The translations under genes and the position numbers were made by a program. 64,000 nt of DNA from Rhodoferax ferrireducens T118. Lineage in GTDB: Bacteria; Pseudomonadota; Gammaproteobacteria; Burkholderiales; Burkholderiaceae_C. The DNA lies in contig NC_007908.1 of NCBI RefSeq assembly GCF_000013605.1, positions 3,162,001 to 3,226,000 of the forward strand, read 5' to 3'. Below, one piece after another: positions 1 through 9,819 of the stretch (positions within the stretch are counted from its first letter, which is position 1; the number at the start of each line of letters is the position of its first letter). The notes beneath the pieces were generated by a model. The model ran no database searches. It was not told the origin of the DNA and saw only the letters and a list, made by a program, of their open reading frames with translations.

Positions 1-32
1 GAGATTCGCGTAATTGATACTCGAATTTCATG

Positions 33-1988
33 TTATTTCAAGGCCGCCAACTTGCGATAAAGGGTCTGGCGGCTGATGCCCAGACGCCGCGCCGCCTGCG
101 ACATGTTGCCGCCACTGCCGTCCAGCGCCTGACAGATTGCAGTGCGCGAGAGTTGGCTCAGGTTCTGCGAGGGCTCGGCCGCCGTGGACAACATGGCGGC
201 CCGCGTTTGAGGTGCAGTCGGTGCCGCCTGCACCGCCAAATCTTCCTGCAAATCATCTGACAAATGCGCCCAGTCGATACACAGCTCATGTGGCTCCAGC
301 ATGGCGCTGGCGGTGCGCAAAGCATTGGCGTATTGGCGCACGTTGCCGGGCCAGGCGTAGGCGCTCAGGCGCGCCAGCAACGCCGGGGCCACGTGAATGT
401 TGCGCTGTGGGTTCAGGCCGGCCAGCAGCCGCTGGGTCAGCGCCGCAAAATCCGTGCGCTCACGCAGGGCCGGCAGTTGCACCGTCAATCCATTGAGGCG
501 GTAATACAAGTCACTGCGAAAGCGCCCCAGCTCAGTGGCTTCGCGCAGTTTGCAGTGCGTGGCGCAAATCAGGCCGAAGTCCACCGCCACCGCCGAACCA
601 CCACCCAGCGGGCTGACCTCGCGTTCTTGCAACACACGCAGCAGGCGTGCCTGCATGGCCAGCGGCATGTCGCCAACCTCATCCAGAAACAGCGTGCCGC
701 CATGGGCTTCACGCAGGCGGCCAGGGCTGCCCTCGCGCCGTGCACCGGTAAACGCGCCTGGCGCATAACCAAACAACTCGGCCTCAATCAGGTTCTCAGG
801 CACGGCCGCGCAATTGATCGCCACAAAAGGCTTGCTGCGACGCGGGCCGCTGTCATGCACGGCGCGGGCAAAGAGCTCTTTACCAACCCCTGATTCGCCC
901 TGGATCAACAAAGGGATCGGCTTGTCCAGCACCCGGCGCACCTTGTCGGTGACACTGCGCCAGCGCACATCGCCGGTGTCGAGTTGCGTGAGCGCATCGT
1001 CAAGTTTCGGCATGACGAGCGCTGGCAAGGCAATCTGCAGCGCGCCCTGCGCGACCTGCACCAGCACATACAGTTCAGTGCCATCACACAGGCGAACCAG
1101 CCTGGGCTGATCGGGGCTGCGCAAGGGGCGCGAGAGCAAGTCGCTCAGGCGCACGTCCATCGCATGGGTCAATTGCACCGCACCCAAGGCGCGTGTTGCG
1201 AGTTTCAAAAAAGCCAGTCCATTGCGGTTGGCCCCAACGATCCAGCCGTCGTCCGACAGCGTCACAATGCCCTCGGCCACCGTGCCAATGCCCTCCCGCT
1301 GCGGATGCAGGTGCAGGCGCGTCTGGCACCGGCTGGCGTCGAGCATCAGGCTGTTTTCAATCATGCGCGCGGCCATGTTGACCAGCCCCAGCGTGTGCGG
1401 GTGATCGCTGCGCTGGTCGCCTGAAATATCCAGAATGCCCAGCAATTCACCGCGCGCCGACACGATGGGGGCGGCAGTGCAACTCAGGAAAGCATTGCGC
1501 TCAAAAAAATGTTCGGCGCCGTGGATTTCAACGCCCTCAAGCTCGGCCAGCGCAGTGCCAATGGCGTTGGTGCCGCGATGCTGCTCCAGCCACGACGCAC
1601 CGCTGGTCAAGGCCACTCGCTGGGCCTTGTTCAAGAAATCAGGATGGCCCAAAGTGCGCATCAAAGTGCCGCGCTGGTCCGCCAAAATTACCATGCCTTC
1701 GCTGCCGCGCACCTGGTCAAACAAATAATCCATCACCGGGCGTGAATGCGCCAGCAGTTCATGGTTGCGCGTCAGTATCCGGCGCAAGTCGATGGCGTTG
1801 GCATGCTCGGAGTCCGCCACGCGGTCCAGGGGAGACAGACCCGCCGCCAGACTGCGCTGCCATGAACGCGCCAGGCGGGCATCAATGCCATCGGCCGGGC
1901 AGTCGCCATGCTCAATCAAACGCATGCGGGCTTGCCGCAAAACCGCGTCATGGAGTGTGGGTTGCACGTTGTCTCCTGCACAGCGCAT
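33..1988 (-). CDS. acoR: AcoR-like sigma-54-dependent transcriptional activator
   Basis: This 651-residue enhancer-binding protein should activate sigma-54 promoters in response to a small ligand. The N-terminal half contains a GAF-like sensor region. The central AAA+ domain shows Walker A (GESGVGKE), the sigma-54 contact loop GAFTGA and Walker B (GGTLFLDEVGD). The C-terminus is a Fis-type helix-turn-helix (NMSQAARRLGISRQTLYRKL). The frame stays open upstream to a TTG at 2087, but the ATG at 1988 (MRCAGDNV) fits the family better; neither has a clear ribosome site. It diverges from an alcohol dehydrogenase and an aldehyde dehydrogenase that both carry -24/-12 promoters and TGTC/GACA inverted repeats, so these are its likely targets. 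AcoR of Ralstonia activates acetoin genes; the inducer here is unknown and could be acetoin, an alcohol or an aldehyde. Confidence 0.85.
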   Translation of the reverse strand: MRCAGDNVQPTLHDAVLRQARMRLIEHGDCPADGIDARLARSWQRSLAAGLSPLDRVADSEHANAIDLRRILTRNHELLAHSRPVMDYLFDQVRGSEGMVILADQRGTLMRTLGHPDFLNKAQRVALTSGASWLEQHRGTNAIGTALAELEGVEIHGAEHFFERNAFLSCTAAPIVSARGELLGILDISGDQRSDHPHTLGLVNMAARMIENSLMLDASRCQTRLHLHPQREGIGTVAEGIVTLSDDGWIVGANRNGLAFLKLATRALGAVQLTHAMDVRLSDLLSRPLRSPDQPRLVRLCDGTELYVLVQVAQGALQIALPALVMPKLDDALTQLDTGDVRWRSVTDKVRRVLDKPIPLLIQGESGVGKELFARAVHDSGPRRSKPFVAINCAAVPENLIEAELFGYAPGAFTGARREGSPGRLREAHGGTLFLDEVGDMPLAMQARLLRVLQEREVSPLGGGSAVAVDFGLICATHCKLREATELGRFRSDLYYRLNGLTVQLPALRERTDFAALTQRLLAGLNPQRNIHVAPALLARLSAYAWPGNVRQYANALRTASAMLEPHELCIDWAHLSDDLQEDLAVQAAPTAPQTRAAMLSTAAEPSQNLSQLSRTAICQALDGSGGNMSQAARRLGISRQTLYRKLAALK

Positions 1989-2078
1989 GGTCTGTGATTT
2001 GTCGTTAGGGGTGAACCTGATGGTATCGGGCGAAGCAACTGCAAGCGATATGAAGGGGCTTACATAGTGTCCCCGCAA

Positions 2079-2097
2079 GTGTCGCAAGATTTGACAC
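2079..2097. promoter_or_regulatory. Candidate activator (UAS) site for the alcohol dehydrogenase
   Basis: An inverted repeat GTGTC-N9-GACAC is centred about 110 bp upstream of the sigma-54 promoter, the usual distance for an enhancer-binding protein. The same TGTC...ATTTGACA pattern recurs upstream of the aldehyde dehydrogenase. Binding by the divergent AcoR-like protein is inferred. Confidence 0.6.
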
Positions 2098-2191
2098 CTG
2101 TTCCATAGTACAACGATTGCATGGCCCCGGCATTTCGGCGGCCAGGGACAAAGTCATTTGAAATCAAAGCGCCAACAAGTCGTTACAGGAC

Positions 2192-2206
2192 TGGCACGCA
2201 ACTTGA
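2192..2206 (+). promoter_or_regulatory. Sigma-54 (-24/-12) promoter of the alcohol dehydrogenase
   Basis: TGGCACGCAACTTGA matches the sigma-54 consensus TGGCACG-N4-TTGC except that the final C is A. An identical 15-mer lies upstream of the aldehyde dehydrogenase at 3794, and both are followed about 8 nt later by AGGCCCGC. Confidence 0.75.
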
Positions 2207-2351
2207 TCGTGATAGAGGCCCGCCAGGCAAGTTCATGCGTTGTTTTTGAGAACGGAGGCACGATCATCAACGCAGATCCCGGCGACGCAAAAAACCAAAG
2301 TCGCAAGGCGGACTTCGACAACCACCAAAACCATTTTCAGGAGATTTCAAC

Positions 2352-3560
2352 ATGTCCACAACTTTTTTCATTCCCGCCGTCAACATCATGGGTGCAGGCT
2401 GTTTGCAGGAAGCCATTCTGGCCATTCGCGGCTACGGCTTTCACAAGGCGCTGATCGTCACCGACACCGTCCTCAACAAGCTCGGAGTTGCCGGGCAAAT
2501 CCAGTCGCTGCTGACCGCGCAGGAGATTGAGTCCGTGGTGTTTGATGGCGCCAAGCCCAACCCGACCGTTGGCAACGTGAAGGCGGGGCTGACCCAGTTG
2601 AAGGAGCACCAGTGCGACTTCGTTATTTCTTTGGGCGGCGGCTCACCGCACGATTGCGCCAAGGGCATTGCCCTGTGCGCATCCAATGGCGGCGAAATTT
2701 CCGACTATGAAGGTGTGGACCGCTCGGCCAAGCCGCAGCTGCCACTGGTGTCTATCAACACCACGGCGGGTACAGCCGCCGAAATGACCCGTTTTTGCAT
2801 CATCACCGATGAAGTGCGGCACATCAAAATGGCCATTGTGGACCGCAACGTCACACCCCTCATGTCCGTCAACGACCCCAACCTGATGTTGGCCAAGCCC
2901 AAGGGTCTCACGGCTGCCACCGGTATGGACGCCCTCACCCACGCCGTGGAAGCCTATGTCTCCACCGCAGCCACCCCCATCACGGACGCCTGCGCGCTGA
3001 AGGCGGTCGAGCTCATCTCTCGCAACCTGCGCACCGCCGTGGCGCATGGCGACAACCTGCAGGCGCGCGAGCAAATGGCCTACGCCCAGTTCCTGGCCGG
3101 CATGGCCTTCAACAACGCCTCGCTGGGCTATGTCCACGCCATGTCGCACCAGCTCGGCGGTTTTTACGACCTCCCGCACGGTGTGTGCAATGCACTGCTG
3201 CTGCCGCATGTGCAAGCGTTTAATGCAGCCACGTCGGCCGAACGTCTGCGCGATGTCGCGCGCGCCATGGGTGTGTCAGTTGATGGCATGGATGCAGCCG
3301 CTGGCGCTCAGGCCTGCCTGAGCGCGATCCGCAAACTGTCGATGGACATCGGCATTCCCGCCAGCCTGAGCGAACTGGGCGTGAAAGAAAAAGACATTCC
3401 CCTGCTGACTGAAAACGCGCTCAAGGATGCCTGCGGCCTGACCAACCCGCGCAAAGCCAGCCAGGCCGAAATAGAAGCGATCTTCCGGGGCGCCATGCAT
3501 GCCCCGGTTGCTGCTGGTCAGGCCCAGCACAAGGCTACTCGCGAAAGCGCGCCGGCCTGA
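2352..3560 (+). CDS. Iron-containing alcohol dehydrogenase
   Basis: This 402-residue group III (iron-dependent) alcohol dehydrogenase interconverts primary alcohols and aldehydes with NAD(H) in the cytoplasm. The nucleotide-binding motif [11 protein letters not shown] is present near residue 95. The metal ligands are visible as D and H in [10 protein letters not shown] and two H in [16 protein letters not shown]. Length is normal, with about 20 extra C-terminal residues. The start follows CAGGAG with good spacing. It is preceded by a sigma-54 promoter and followed, after a 309-bp regulatory gap, by an aldehyde dehydrogenase under a matching promoter, so the pair probably oxidises an alcohol to its acid. 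The natural substrate cannot be read from sequence; ethanol and short-chain alcohols are typical. Confidence 0.9.
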   Translation: MSTTFFIPAVNIMGAGCLQEAILAIRGYGFHKALIVTDTVLNKLGVAGQIQSLLTAQEIESVVFDGAKPNPTVGNVKAGLTQLKEHQCDFVISLGGGSPHDCAKGIALCASNGGEISDYEGVDRSAKPQLPLVSINTTAGTAAEMTRFCIITDEVRHIKMAIVDRNVTPLMSVNDPNLMLAKPKGLTAATGMDALTHAVEAYVSTAATPITDACALKAVELISRNLRTAVAHGDNLQAREQMAYAQFLAGMAFNNASLGYVHAMSHQLGGFYDLPHGVCNALLLPHVQAFNAATSAERLRDVARAMGVSVDGMDAAAGAQACLSAIRKLSMDIGIPASLSELGVKEKDIPLLTENALKDACGLTNPRKASQAEIEAIFRGAMHAPVAAGQAQHKATRESAPA

Positions 3561-3681
3561 CTCTGAAGCGGGCTCGACACCGTCACGCGTGTCGGCCCAC
3601 GGACGCGACTTCTCACTTGAAATCCCTGCTGACAAAGTCTGGCGGTATGAAACGGCTTGCATAGAGCTTGATCACCGCGCT

Positions 3682-3719
3682 TGTCACAGAATTTGACAGG
3701 TGTCGCACATCGCCACACC
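3682..3719. promoter_or_regulatory. Tandem candidate activator sites for the aldehyde dehydrogenase
   Basis: Two inverted repeats lie side by side: TGTCA-N7-TGACA at 3682-3698, and GGTGT...ACACC at 3699-3719. They end about 75 bp upstream of the -24/-12 promoter. The first resembles the site upstream of the alcohol dehydrogenase. Confidence 0.6.
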
Positions 3720-3793
3720 AGACGCCGACCCAGCAGGCACAGGCGTAGAAAAAGATTTGTTTGAAATCAACGGTTGGCATGCCGCACCCGCGC

Positions 3794-3808
3794 TGGCACG
3801 CAACTTGA
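3794..3808 (+). promoter_or_regulatory. Sigma-54 (-24/-12) promoter of the aldehyde dehydrogenase
   Basis: TGGCACGCAACTTGA is identical to the promoter at 2192 and fits the -24/-12 consensus apart from the last base. It lies about 60 bp upstream of the start codon. Confidence 0.75.
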
Positions 3809-3869
3809 ATACTGACTAGGCCCGCAAGGGAAATTTCATTCAATTTATTGCAAAAATTCAGGAGACACC

Positions 3870-5390
3870 ATGATCTACGCAGCCCCCGGTCAAGCCGGCG
3901 CAAAAATCGCTTACAAGGCCCACTACGACAACTTCATTGGCGGCAAATACGTGGCCCCACTCAAGGGTGAATACTTTGACGTGATCACCCCGATCAGCGG
4001 CAAGGTCTATACCCAGGCCGCCCGCTCGGGTGCCCAGGACATTGATCTGGCGCTGGACGCTGCCCACGCTGCTGCCGATGCCTGGGGCAAAACCTCGGTC
4101 ACCGACCGCTCCAACATCCTGCTCAAAATTGCCGACCGCATCGATGCCAACCTGGAGCTGCTGGCCTACGCCGAAACGGTTGACAACGGCAAGCCGATTC
4201 GCGAAACACTGGCCGCCGACATTCCGCTGTCGTCCGACCACTTCCGCTACTTTGCCGGCTGCATCCGCGCGCAGGAAGGCGCGTTGAGCGACATCAATGA
4301 ATCCACCGTGGCCTACCACTACCACGAACCGCTCGGCGTGGTCGGGCAAATCATCCCCTGGAACTTTCCGATTCTGATGGCTGCCTGGAAACTGGCACCG
4401 GCCCTGGCTGCCGGCAACTGCGTGGTACTCAAACCCGCGGAATCAACCCCGGTCAGCATTTTGATTTTGATGGAAGTCATTGGCGACTTGCTGCCTCCAG
4501 GCGTGCTCAACATCGTCAACGGCTATGGCCGTGAAGCCGGCATGCCGCTGGCCACCAGCAAGCGCATCGCCAAAATCGCATTCACGGGTTCCACCAACAC
4601 TGGCCGCGTGATTGCCCAAGCCGCTGCCAGCAACCTGATCCCGGCCTCGCTGGAACTCGGTGGAAAATCCCCCAATGTGTTCTTTGCCGATGTGATGGAC
4701 AAGGACGACGGTTTCCTCGACAAAGCCATCGAAGGCCTGGTGCTGTTTGCCTTTAACCAGGGCGAGGTCTGCACCTGCCCGTCGCGCGCGCTGATTCAGG
4801 AAAGCATTTACGACAAATTCATGGAACGCGTGCTGCCGCGCGTCAAGGCTATCAAACAAGGCAACCCGCTGGATTCCGACACCATGATCGGCGCCCAAGC
4901 CTCAAAAGTGCAACTGGACAAGATTTTGTCCTACCTTGACATCGGCAAACAGGAAGGTGCGCAAGTGCTGACCGGCGGTGCGCAAGCGAACTTGAGCGGC
5001 GACCTGGCCGGTGGCTATTACGTGCAGCCCACGCTGCTCAAGGGCCACAACAAAATGCGTGTGTTCCAGGAAGAAATCTTTGGCCCGGTGCTGGCTGTGA
5101 CCACCTTCAAGGATGAAGCCGATGCGCTGGCGCTGGCCAATGACACGCTGTACGGTTTGGGCGCGGGCGTCTGGAGCCGCAACGGCAACGTCGCCTACCG
5201 CATGGGCCGCGCCATCAAGGCCGGTCGCGTCTGGACCAACTGCTACCACGACTACGCCGCCCACGCGGCCTTTGGTGGCTACAAAGAGTCCGGCATCGGC
5301 CGCGAAACCCACAAGATGATGCTGGACCACTACCAGCAAACCAAGAACCTCTTGGTGAGCTACAGCGAAAGCAAGTTGGGCTTCTTCTGA
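3870..5390 (+). CDS. NAD-dependent aldehyde dehydrogenase (AcoD/ExaC family)
   Basis: This 506-residue aldehyde dehydrogenase oxidises an aldehyde, probably acetaldehyde or another short one, to the acid. The coenzyme motif FTGSTNTGR, the general base region LELGGKSPN and the nucleophile region GEVCTCPSR are all intact. The length matches the AcoD/ExaC acetaldehyde dehydrogenases (506 residues), which in Ralstonia and Pseudomonas work in acetoin or ethanol catabolism. The start follows CAGGAGACACC. Its own sigma-54 promoter and twin activator sites suggest coregulation with the upstream alcohol dehydrogenase by the divergent AcoR-like protein. A strong terminator follows. Confidence 0.92.
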   Translation: MIYAAPGQAGAKIAYKAHYDNFIGGKYVAPLKGEYFDVITPISGKVYTQAARSGAQDIDLALDAAHAAADAWGKTSVTDRSNILLKIADRIDANLELLAYAETVDNGKPIRETLAADIPLSSDHFRYFAGCIRAQEGALSDINESTVAYHYHEPLGVVGQIIPWNFPILMAAWKLAPALAAGNCVVLKPAESTPVSILILMEVIGDLLPPGVLNIVNGYGREAGMPLATSKRIAKIAFTGSTNTGRVIAQAAASNLIPASLELGGKSPNVFFADVMDKDDGFLDKAIEGLVLFAFNQGEVCTCPSRALIQESIYDKFMERVLPRVKAIKQGNPLDSDTMIGAQASKVQLDKILSYLDIGKQEGAQVLTGGAQANLSGDLAGGYYVQPTLLKGHNKMRVFQEEIFGPVLAVTTFKDEADALALANDTLYGLGAGVWSRNGNVAYRMGRAIKAGRVWTNCYHDYAAHAAFGGYKESGIGRETHKMMLDHYQQTKNLLVSYSESKLGFF

Positions 5391-5420
5391 TCGGATCGCG
5401 ACAGCGCGTGAATCAATCCA

Positions 5421-5446
5421 AAGGGGCGGGCAACCGCCCCTTTTTC
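5421..5446 (+). terminator. Rho-independent terminator after the aldehyde dehydrogenase
   Basis: The stem GGGGCGG / CCGCCCC with a GCAA loop at 5423-5440 is followed by TTTTT. It separates the dehydrogenase from the convergent tup operon. Confidence 0.85.
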
Positions 5447-5510
5447 AATTTCGAGATTCACAGGGTTGACAAAAAAGCTGGGCGGAGTCACGCAGCTCTG
5501 ATTTTTAAAG

Positions 5511-6355
5511 TCACTTCACCGCATTCGGAAAGAACAGTTGCTCGCCGCCAATTTTGTAGCTGGCAATCACGCCCTGACCAGCGGGTGAAATGACCCAATC
5601 CACAAACTTCTGCCCGTCTACCGCCTTCACATGCGGGTGCTTGGCGGGGTTGACCAGCATCACGCCGTATTGATTAAACAAACGTTGATCGCCTTCCACC
5701 AGCACTTTCAGGTCGCCCCGGTTTTTGAAGTTGAGCCAGGTACCACGGTCGGCCAGCGCGTAGGCGTTGCTGCTGGAAGCCATATTGAGTGCCGGACCCA
5801 TGCCGCAGCCGCACGACTTGTAGCCGCTGCCCTGCTTGTCGGCCAGGTCGGCCATCTTCCAGAAACGCAGCTCAGCCGCGTGGGTGCCGCTCTTGTCGCC
5901 GCGCGAGATGAACGGGCCATTGGCAGCCGAGAGCTTTTTGAGCGCTTCGACCACATCGTTACCTTTGACTTTGACGGGATCGCTGGCAGGGCCAACGACC
6001 ACAAAGTCGTTGTACATCACCTCAAGGCGCTTGACGGCAAAGCCCTCAGCCACGACTTTTTCTTCGGCCACCTTGTCATGCACGAACAGCACGTCAGCAT
6101 CGCCCCGGCGGCCCATGTCGATGGCCTGGCCAGTGCCCAGTGCCACGACTTTCACGTCGATGCCGCTGGCCTTTTTGAACTCGGGCAGCAGCACGGAAAA
6201 CAGACCGGACTGCTCGGTCGAGGTGGTGGATGCGACCACGATGGATGGCGTTTGAGCGCTCACTGGCAAGCCCATGAACGCTACCAAAACAGTAGCTACT
6301 AACGCTTGTTTCATAATGGCTAGAGGCCAAAAATACCTAAAATACTTCACAGCTT

Positions 6356-6359
<4 letters not shown>
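5511..6359 (-). CDS. tupA: Tungstate/molybdate-type ABC transporter substrate-binding protein
   Basis: This 282-residue periplasmic protein should bind tungstate (or molybdate) for the TupBC permease. The family motif VVASTTSTEQSGL follows the signal peptide, and GTGQAIDMGRRGDADV is typical of TupA. The start at 6359 overlaps the end of tupC by ATGA and follows an excellent AAAGGAG site, so it is preferred over the ATG at 6314. Residues about 6-25, most of the signal peptide, are encoded by a copy of the window's dispersed 60-bp repeat. The loop normally containing GQGMG reads SCGCGMGPALNMA here, adding two cysteines near the ligand site. Ligand choice between tungstate and molybdate cannot be settled from sequence. 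Confidence 0.88.
6285..6343 (+). repeat. Dispersed 60-bp repeat, copy 1 (inside tupA signal peptide)
   Basis: It carries AGTAGCTACTAACGC followed by GGCTAGAGGCC, the two hallmark blocks of the family. Read in antisense it supplies about 20 codons of the TupA signal peptide. Confidence 0.75.
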
Positions 6360-7101
<742 letters not shown>

Positions 7102-7105
<4 letters not shown>

Positions 7106-7884
7106 AGCGAGACTCCGCGGGTGACAGCTACCGCTTCACAGACCGCCACCGGGGCTGCCAATTGACGGACACTGGCAGCGTCATTCTCCGAGCGTTCGCG
7201 CCAGCGCCGCAGCAAGGCAATCAACACGTTCAGCAGCAGCACAACGCTGAGCAAAATCAGCCCCAGGCCGAGCGCCAGCGGCAAATCCCCTTTACTGGTT
7301 TCCAGCGCGATGGCCGTCGTCATGACACGGGTGAAGCCATCAATATTGCCGCCCACAATCATCACCGCGCCCACTTCAGACACGGCCCGGCCAAACGAGG
7401 CGATCACCACCGTGAGCAGCGCGTAGCGCTCGTCCCAGGCCAGCAGCAGACTGCGCATCAAGGGCCGCGCGCCAAGCGACTGCAATTGTTCGCCGTGCAA
7501 GTTTTCAGCGTCTTGCACCGCCTGGCGTGTCAAAGCTGTCACCACCGGCAACACCAGCACGGCTTGCGCCATCACCATCGCCTTGAAGCTGAACAGCCAA
7601 CCCAAATAGCCCAACGGCCCGGTGCGTGACAACAATAAATAAATCACCAGACCCACCACGACCGAGGGCACCGCCAGAAAAGTGTTCAGAAGCGTCAGCA
7701 CCGCGCCACGCCCGGGAAAACGCGTCACACCGAGCCAAGCCCCCAAAATCAGCCCCAAGCCGCACGCAATGGCGCAGGCCGCGGCGCTCACAGACAGGGA
7801 CCGGCCCACGATGGTGAGCAGGCCCGCGTCCAGGGAGGTGATGAGTTGCAGCGCGGAGGAGGCGCTGTCGGAGAAAGAGGACAT
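7102..7884 (-). CDS. tupB: Tungstate-type ABC transporter permease
   Basis: This polytopic inner-membrane permease of about 260 residues contains the cytoplasmic EAA-type loop SFGRAVSEVGAVMIVGGN, which contacts the ATPase. I chose the ATG at 7884 (MSSFSDSAS); a GTG at 7917 would add 11 residues, and neither has a clear ribosome site. It is the first gene of the tup operon and lies only 50 bp from the divergent regulator, so the two share a control region. Confidence 0.87.
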
Positions 7885-7893
7885 AACTTGCGG

Positions 7894-7925
7894 TATCGTA
7901 GCCACCGATCCAATCACTGACGATA
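7894..7925. promoter_or_regulatory. Candidate ModE-type operator between tupB and its regulator
   Basis: An inverted repeat TATCGT-N20-ACGATA fills the 50-bp divergent gap. Outer half-sites ATCGT/ACGAT at this spacing resemble known ModE operators, although the inner TATA blocks are absent. Binding by the adjacent ModE-like protein is inferred. Confidence 0.45.
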
Positions 7926-7934
7926 TGAACCACC

Positions 7935-9053
7935 GTGCATAGGCTCCAATTCCACTACACCCTCTCGCGTGACAGCAGTCCGGCGCTGGTGCGCAACCCT
8001 TTGATTGATTTGCTGCAGGCAGTCAGCAGCCATGGCTCCATCTCAGCCGGTGCGCGCGCGCTTGGTTTGAGCTACCGCCACGTCTGGGGCGAACTCAAAC
8101 GATGGGAAAACGAATTAGGCAACGAACTGGTGGTGTGGGAGAAAGGCCAGAGCGCGCGCCTGACCGACTTTGGCAACAAACTGATGTGGGCCGAGCGCCA
8201 GGCGCAGGCGCGGCTGGCGCCGCAAATTGAAGCCCTGCGCGCCGAACTGGAACGCAGCTACGCGCTGGCGTTCGACGACAGCGTGCATGTCGTGACGCTT
8301 TACGCCAGTCACGACGAAGCCATCTCTGCGCTGCGCGAGTACGCCTCACATCAGGAACCTGGCCGCCTGCACCTGGACATTCGTTTCACCGGCAGCGTGG
8401 ACGCCATTCGCGCGTTGAACGAAGGCCGCTGCGTGATGGCGGGGTTTCACACCCTGCTCGACACTGGCAAAAAAACACTCACTGAGCGCACCTACAAACC
8501 CTTGCTGCAACCGGGCCAGCACAAGATCATCGGTTTTGCACAGCGCACCCAGGGCCTGATGGTGGCCAAGGGCAATCCCCTGAATCTGCACTCACTGCAA
8601 GACCTGGCCGAGCGACATGCCCGCTTTGCCAACCGCACGCTGGGCAGTGGTACACGCGTGGTGTTGGACGAGTTGCTGGCGCAAGCCGGCTTGCCGGCCG
8701 GGGAAGTCGCGGGCTATGAGCACACCGAGCCCTCGCACGCCGCGGTCGCACAGGCAGTGGCGTCTGGCCAATGTGACGCGGGGCTGGGCATTGCGGCCGC
8801 CGCACAGCAGGCCGGGCTGGACTTTGTGCCACTGGCCGACGAGCGCTACCACCTGGTGTGCCTGAAGTCGGCTCTGACGCAACCCGGCATCCAGAGCCTG
8901 CTCAAGCTGCTGCAGACACCTGCCTGGCAGGCCGCCATGGCCCATATTCCAGGCTACGCAGCCACCCAAAGTGGCGAGGTACTCTCGATGCGCCGGGTCT
9001 TGCCGTGGTGGGAATTTGCGCGCAAAAAAAGTGAATTCAAGCTCCTTACCTAG
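7935..9053 (+). CDS. Fused ModE-like HTH and substrate-binding-like regulator
   Basis: This 372-residue protein has an N-terminal ModE/LysR-type winged helix (AVSSHGSISAGARALGLSYRHVWGELKRWE, in two parts around residues 29-58). A periplasmic-binding-protein-like domain of the PF12727 type follows from about residue 115 (for example NRTLGSGTRVVLDELL). The architecture is known for oxyanion-responsive one-component regulators. It has no signal peptide, so the binding domain senses a cytoplasmic ligand. The position, divergent from tupBCA with a 50-bp gap, suggests it represses or activates that operon in response to tungstate or molybdate. The start is a GTG at 7935 without a clear ribosome site. 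Confidence 0.8.
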   Translation: MHRLQFHYTLSRDSSPALVRNPLIDLLQAVSSHGSISAGARALGLSYRHVWGELKRWENELGNELVVWEKGQSARLTDFGNKLMWAERQAQARLAPQIEALRAELERSYALAFDDSVHVVTLYASHDEAISALREYASHQEPGRLHLDIRFTGSVDAIRALNEGRCVMAGFHTLLDTGKKTLTERTYKPLLQPGQHKIIGFAQRTQGLMVAKGNPLNLHSLQDLAERHARFANRTLGSGTRVVLDELLAQAGLPAGEVAGYEHTEPSHAAVAQAVASGQCDAGLGIAAAAQQAGLDFVPLADERYHLVCLKSALTQPGIQSLLKLLQTPAWQAAMAHIPGYAATQSGEVLSMRRVLPWWEFARKKSEFKLLT

Positions 9054-9196
9054 CGTTTACCCTAAGTAAAAAAACCGCATCCGTCAGCTATTTCTCAGCC
9101 ACTGCAAGTTACGCTCAAAGGCTGAAGATTAGTTCATCTGAAATACTTTATCCAGGTTCTCTTTCAGTTGACATTTTCCCTTTCCACGGAGACCCC

Positions 9197-9805
9197 ATGC
9201 AAGCACTCTTGAAATTTTCCAAAGCGGTCGATTGGCTCAACCGTCAGGTGGGCAAATATGTTATTTGGCTGATTCTGGCCTCCACCGTCGTCAGTGCCAT
9301 CAACGCCATTGTGCGCAAGGCATTCAATGTCAGTTCCAACGCGTATCTCGAGGTGCAATGGTATCTGTTTGCCGCCACGTTCTTGCTGTGTTCGGCCTAC
9401 ACGCTGCTCAACGGTGAGCACGTCAAGATTGACGTGCTTTACGGCCACTGGTCGAAACGGGCACAAATGTGGATCGATGTGTTCGGATTCACCTGTTTCC
9501 TGCTGCCCTTTTGCAGTGCCTTCCTGTGGTTCGGCGTGCCTTTCTTCCTCAAGGGCTTTTACTCGGGCGAGGTGTCGTCGAACGCCGGTGGACTGATACG
9601 CTGGCCGGTGTACGCCATGATCCCGCTGGGCTTTGGCCTGTTGTTTTTGCAGGGTGTTTCCGAACTGATCAAACGCCTGGCGTTCCTGATGGGTCTGATT
9701 GACGATCCCACGCACAAACAGATCGAAAAGACGGCAGAAGAGGAATTGGCCGAGGCAATTCAAAAACTGGCCGAAGAAAAAGCAGCCAAAGCCAACGCTG
9801 CCTGA
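9197..9805 (+). CDS. dctQ: TRAP transporter small membrane subunit (DctQ family)
   Basis: This 202-residue protein is the small subunit of a tripartite ATP-independent periplasmic transporter. It has four hydrophobic segments between about residues 17 and 160 and the family feature EVQWYLFAATFLL. The C-terminal 35 residues form a charged, alanine- and glutamate-rich helix (EKTAEEELAEAIQKLAEEKA) that is longer than usual and may be a coiled coil. The gene is 14 bp upstream of dctM. The DctP partners are probably encoded by the genes at 11806 and 13555 on the opposite strand. Confidence 0.88.
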   Translation: MQALLKFSKAVDWLNRQVGKYVIWLILASTVVSAINAIVRKAFNVSSNAYLEVQWYLFAATFLLCSAYTLLNGEHVKIDVLYGHWSKRAQMWIDVFGFTCFLLPFCSAFLWFGVPFFLKGFYSGEVSSNAGGLIRWPVYAMIPLGFGLLFLQGVSELIKRLAFLMGLIDDPTHKQIEKTAEEELAEAIQKLAEEKAAKANAA

Positions 9806-9819
9806 ATCAGGAAACACAC

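Larger units (their letters stand above)
1989..2351. other. Divergent regulatory region between acoR and the alcohol dehydrogenase
   Basis: This 363-bp gap contains no convincing gene. It holds an upstream inverted repeat near 2079-2097, a sigma-54 type promoter at 2192-2206, a leader of about 145 nt and an AGGAG ribosome site just before the dehydrogenase start at 2352. Confidence 0.7.
3561..3869. other. Regulatory region between alcohol and aldehyde dehydrogenase genes
   Basis: No gene is seen in this 309-bp gap. It contains two adjacent inverted repeats at 3682-3719, a sigma-54 type promoter at 3794-3808, and a CAGGAG ribosome site before the start at 3870. Confidence 0.7.

Noticed and set aside
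2158..2454. Small open frame between acoR and the alcohol dehydrogenase
   Set aside because: It covers the sigma-54 promoter and runs into the dehydrogenase gene in another frame; no ribosome site or family similarity.
6285..6343. tupA start at the ATG at 6314
   Set aside because: It would give a tidy signal peptide, but the upstream ATG at 6359 has an AAAGGAG site at ideal spacing and overlaps the tupC stop by 4 nt.
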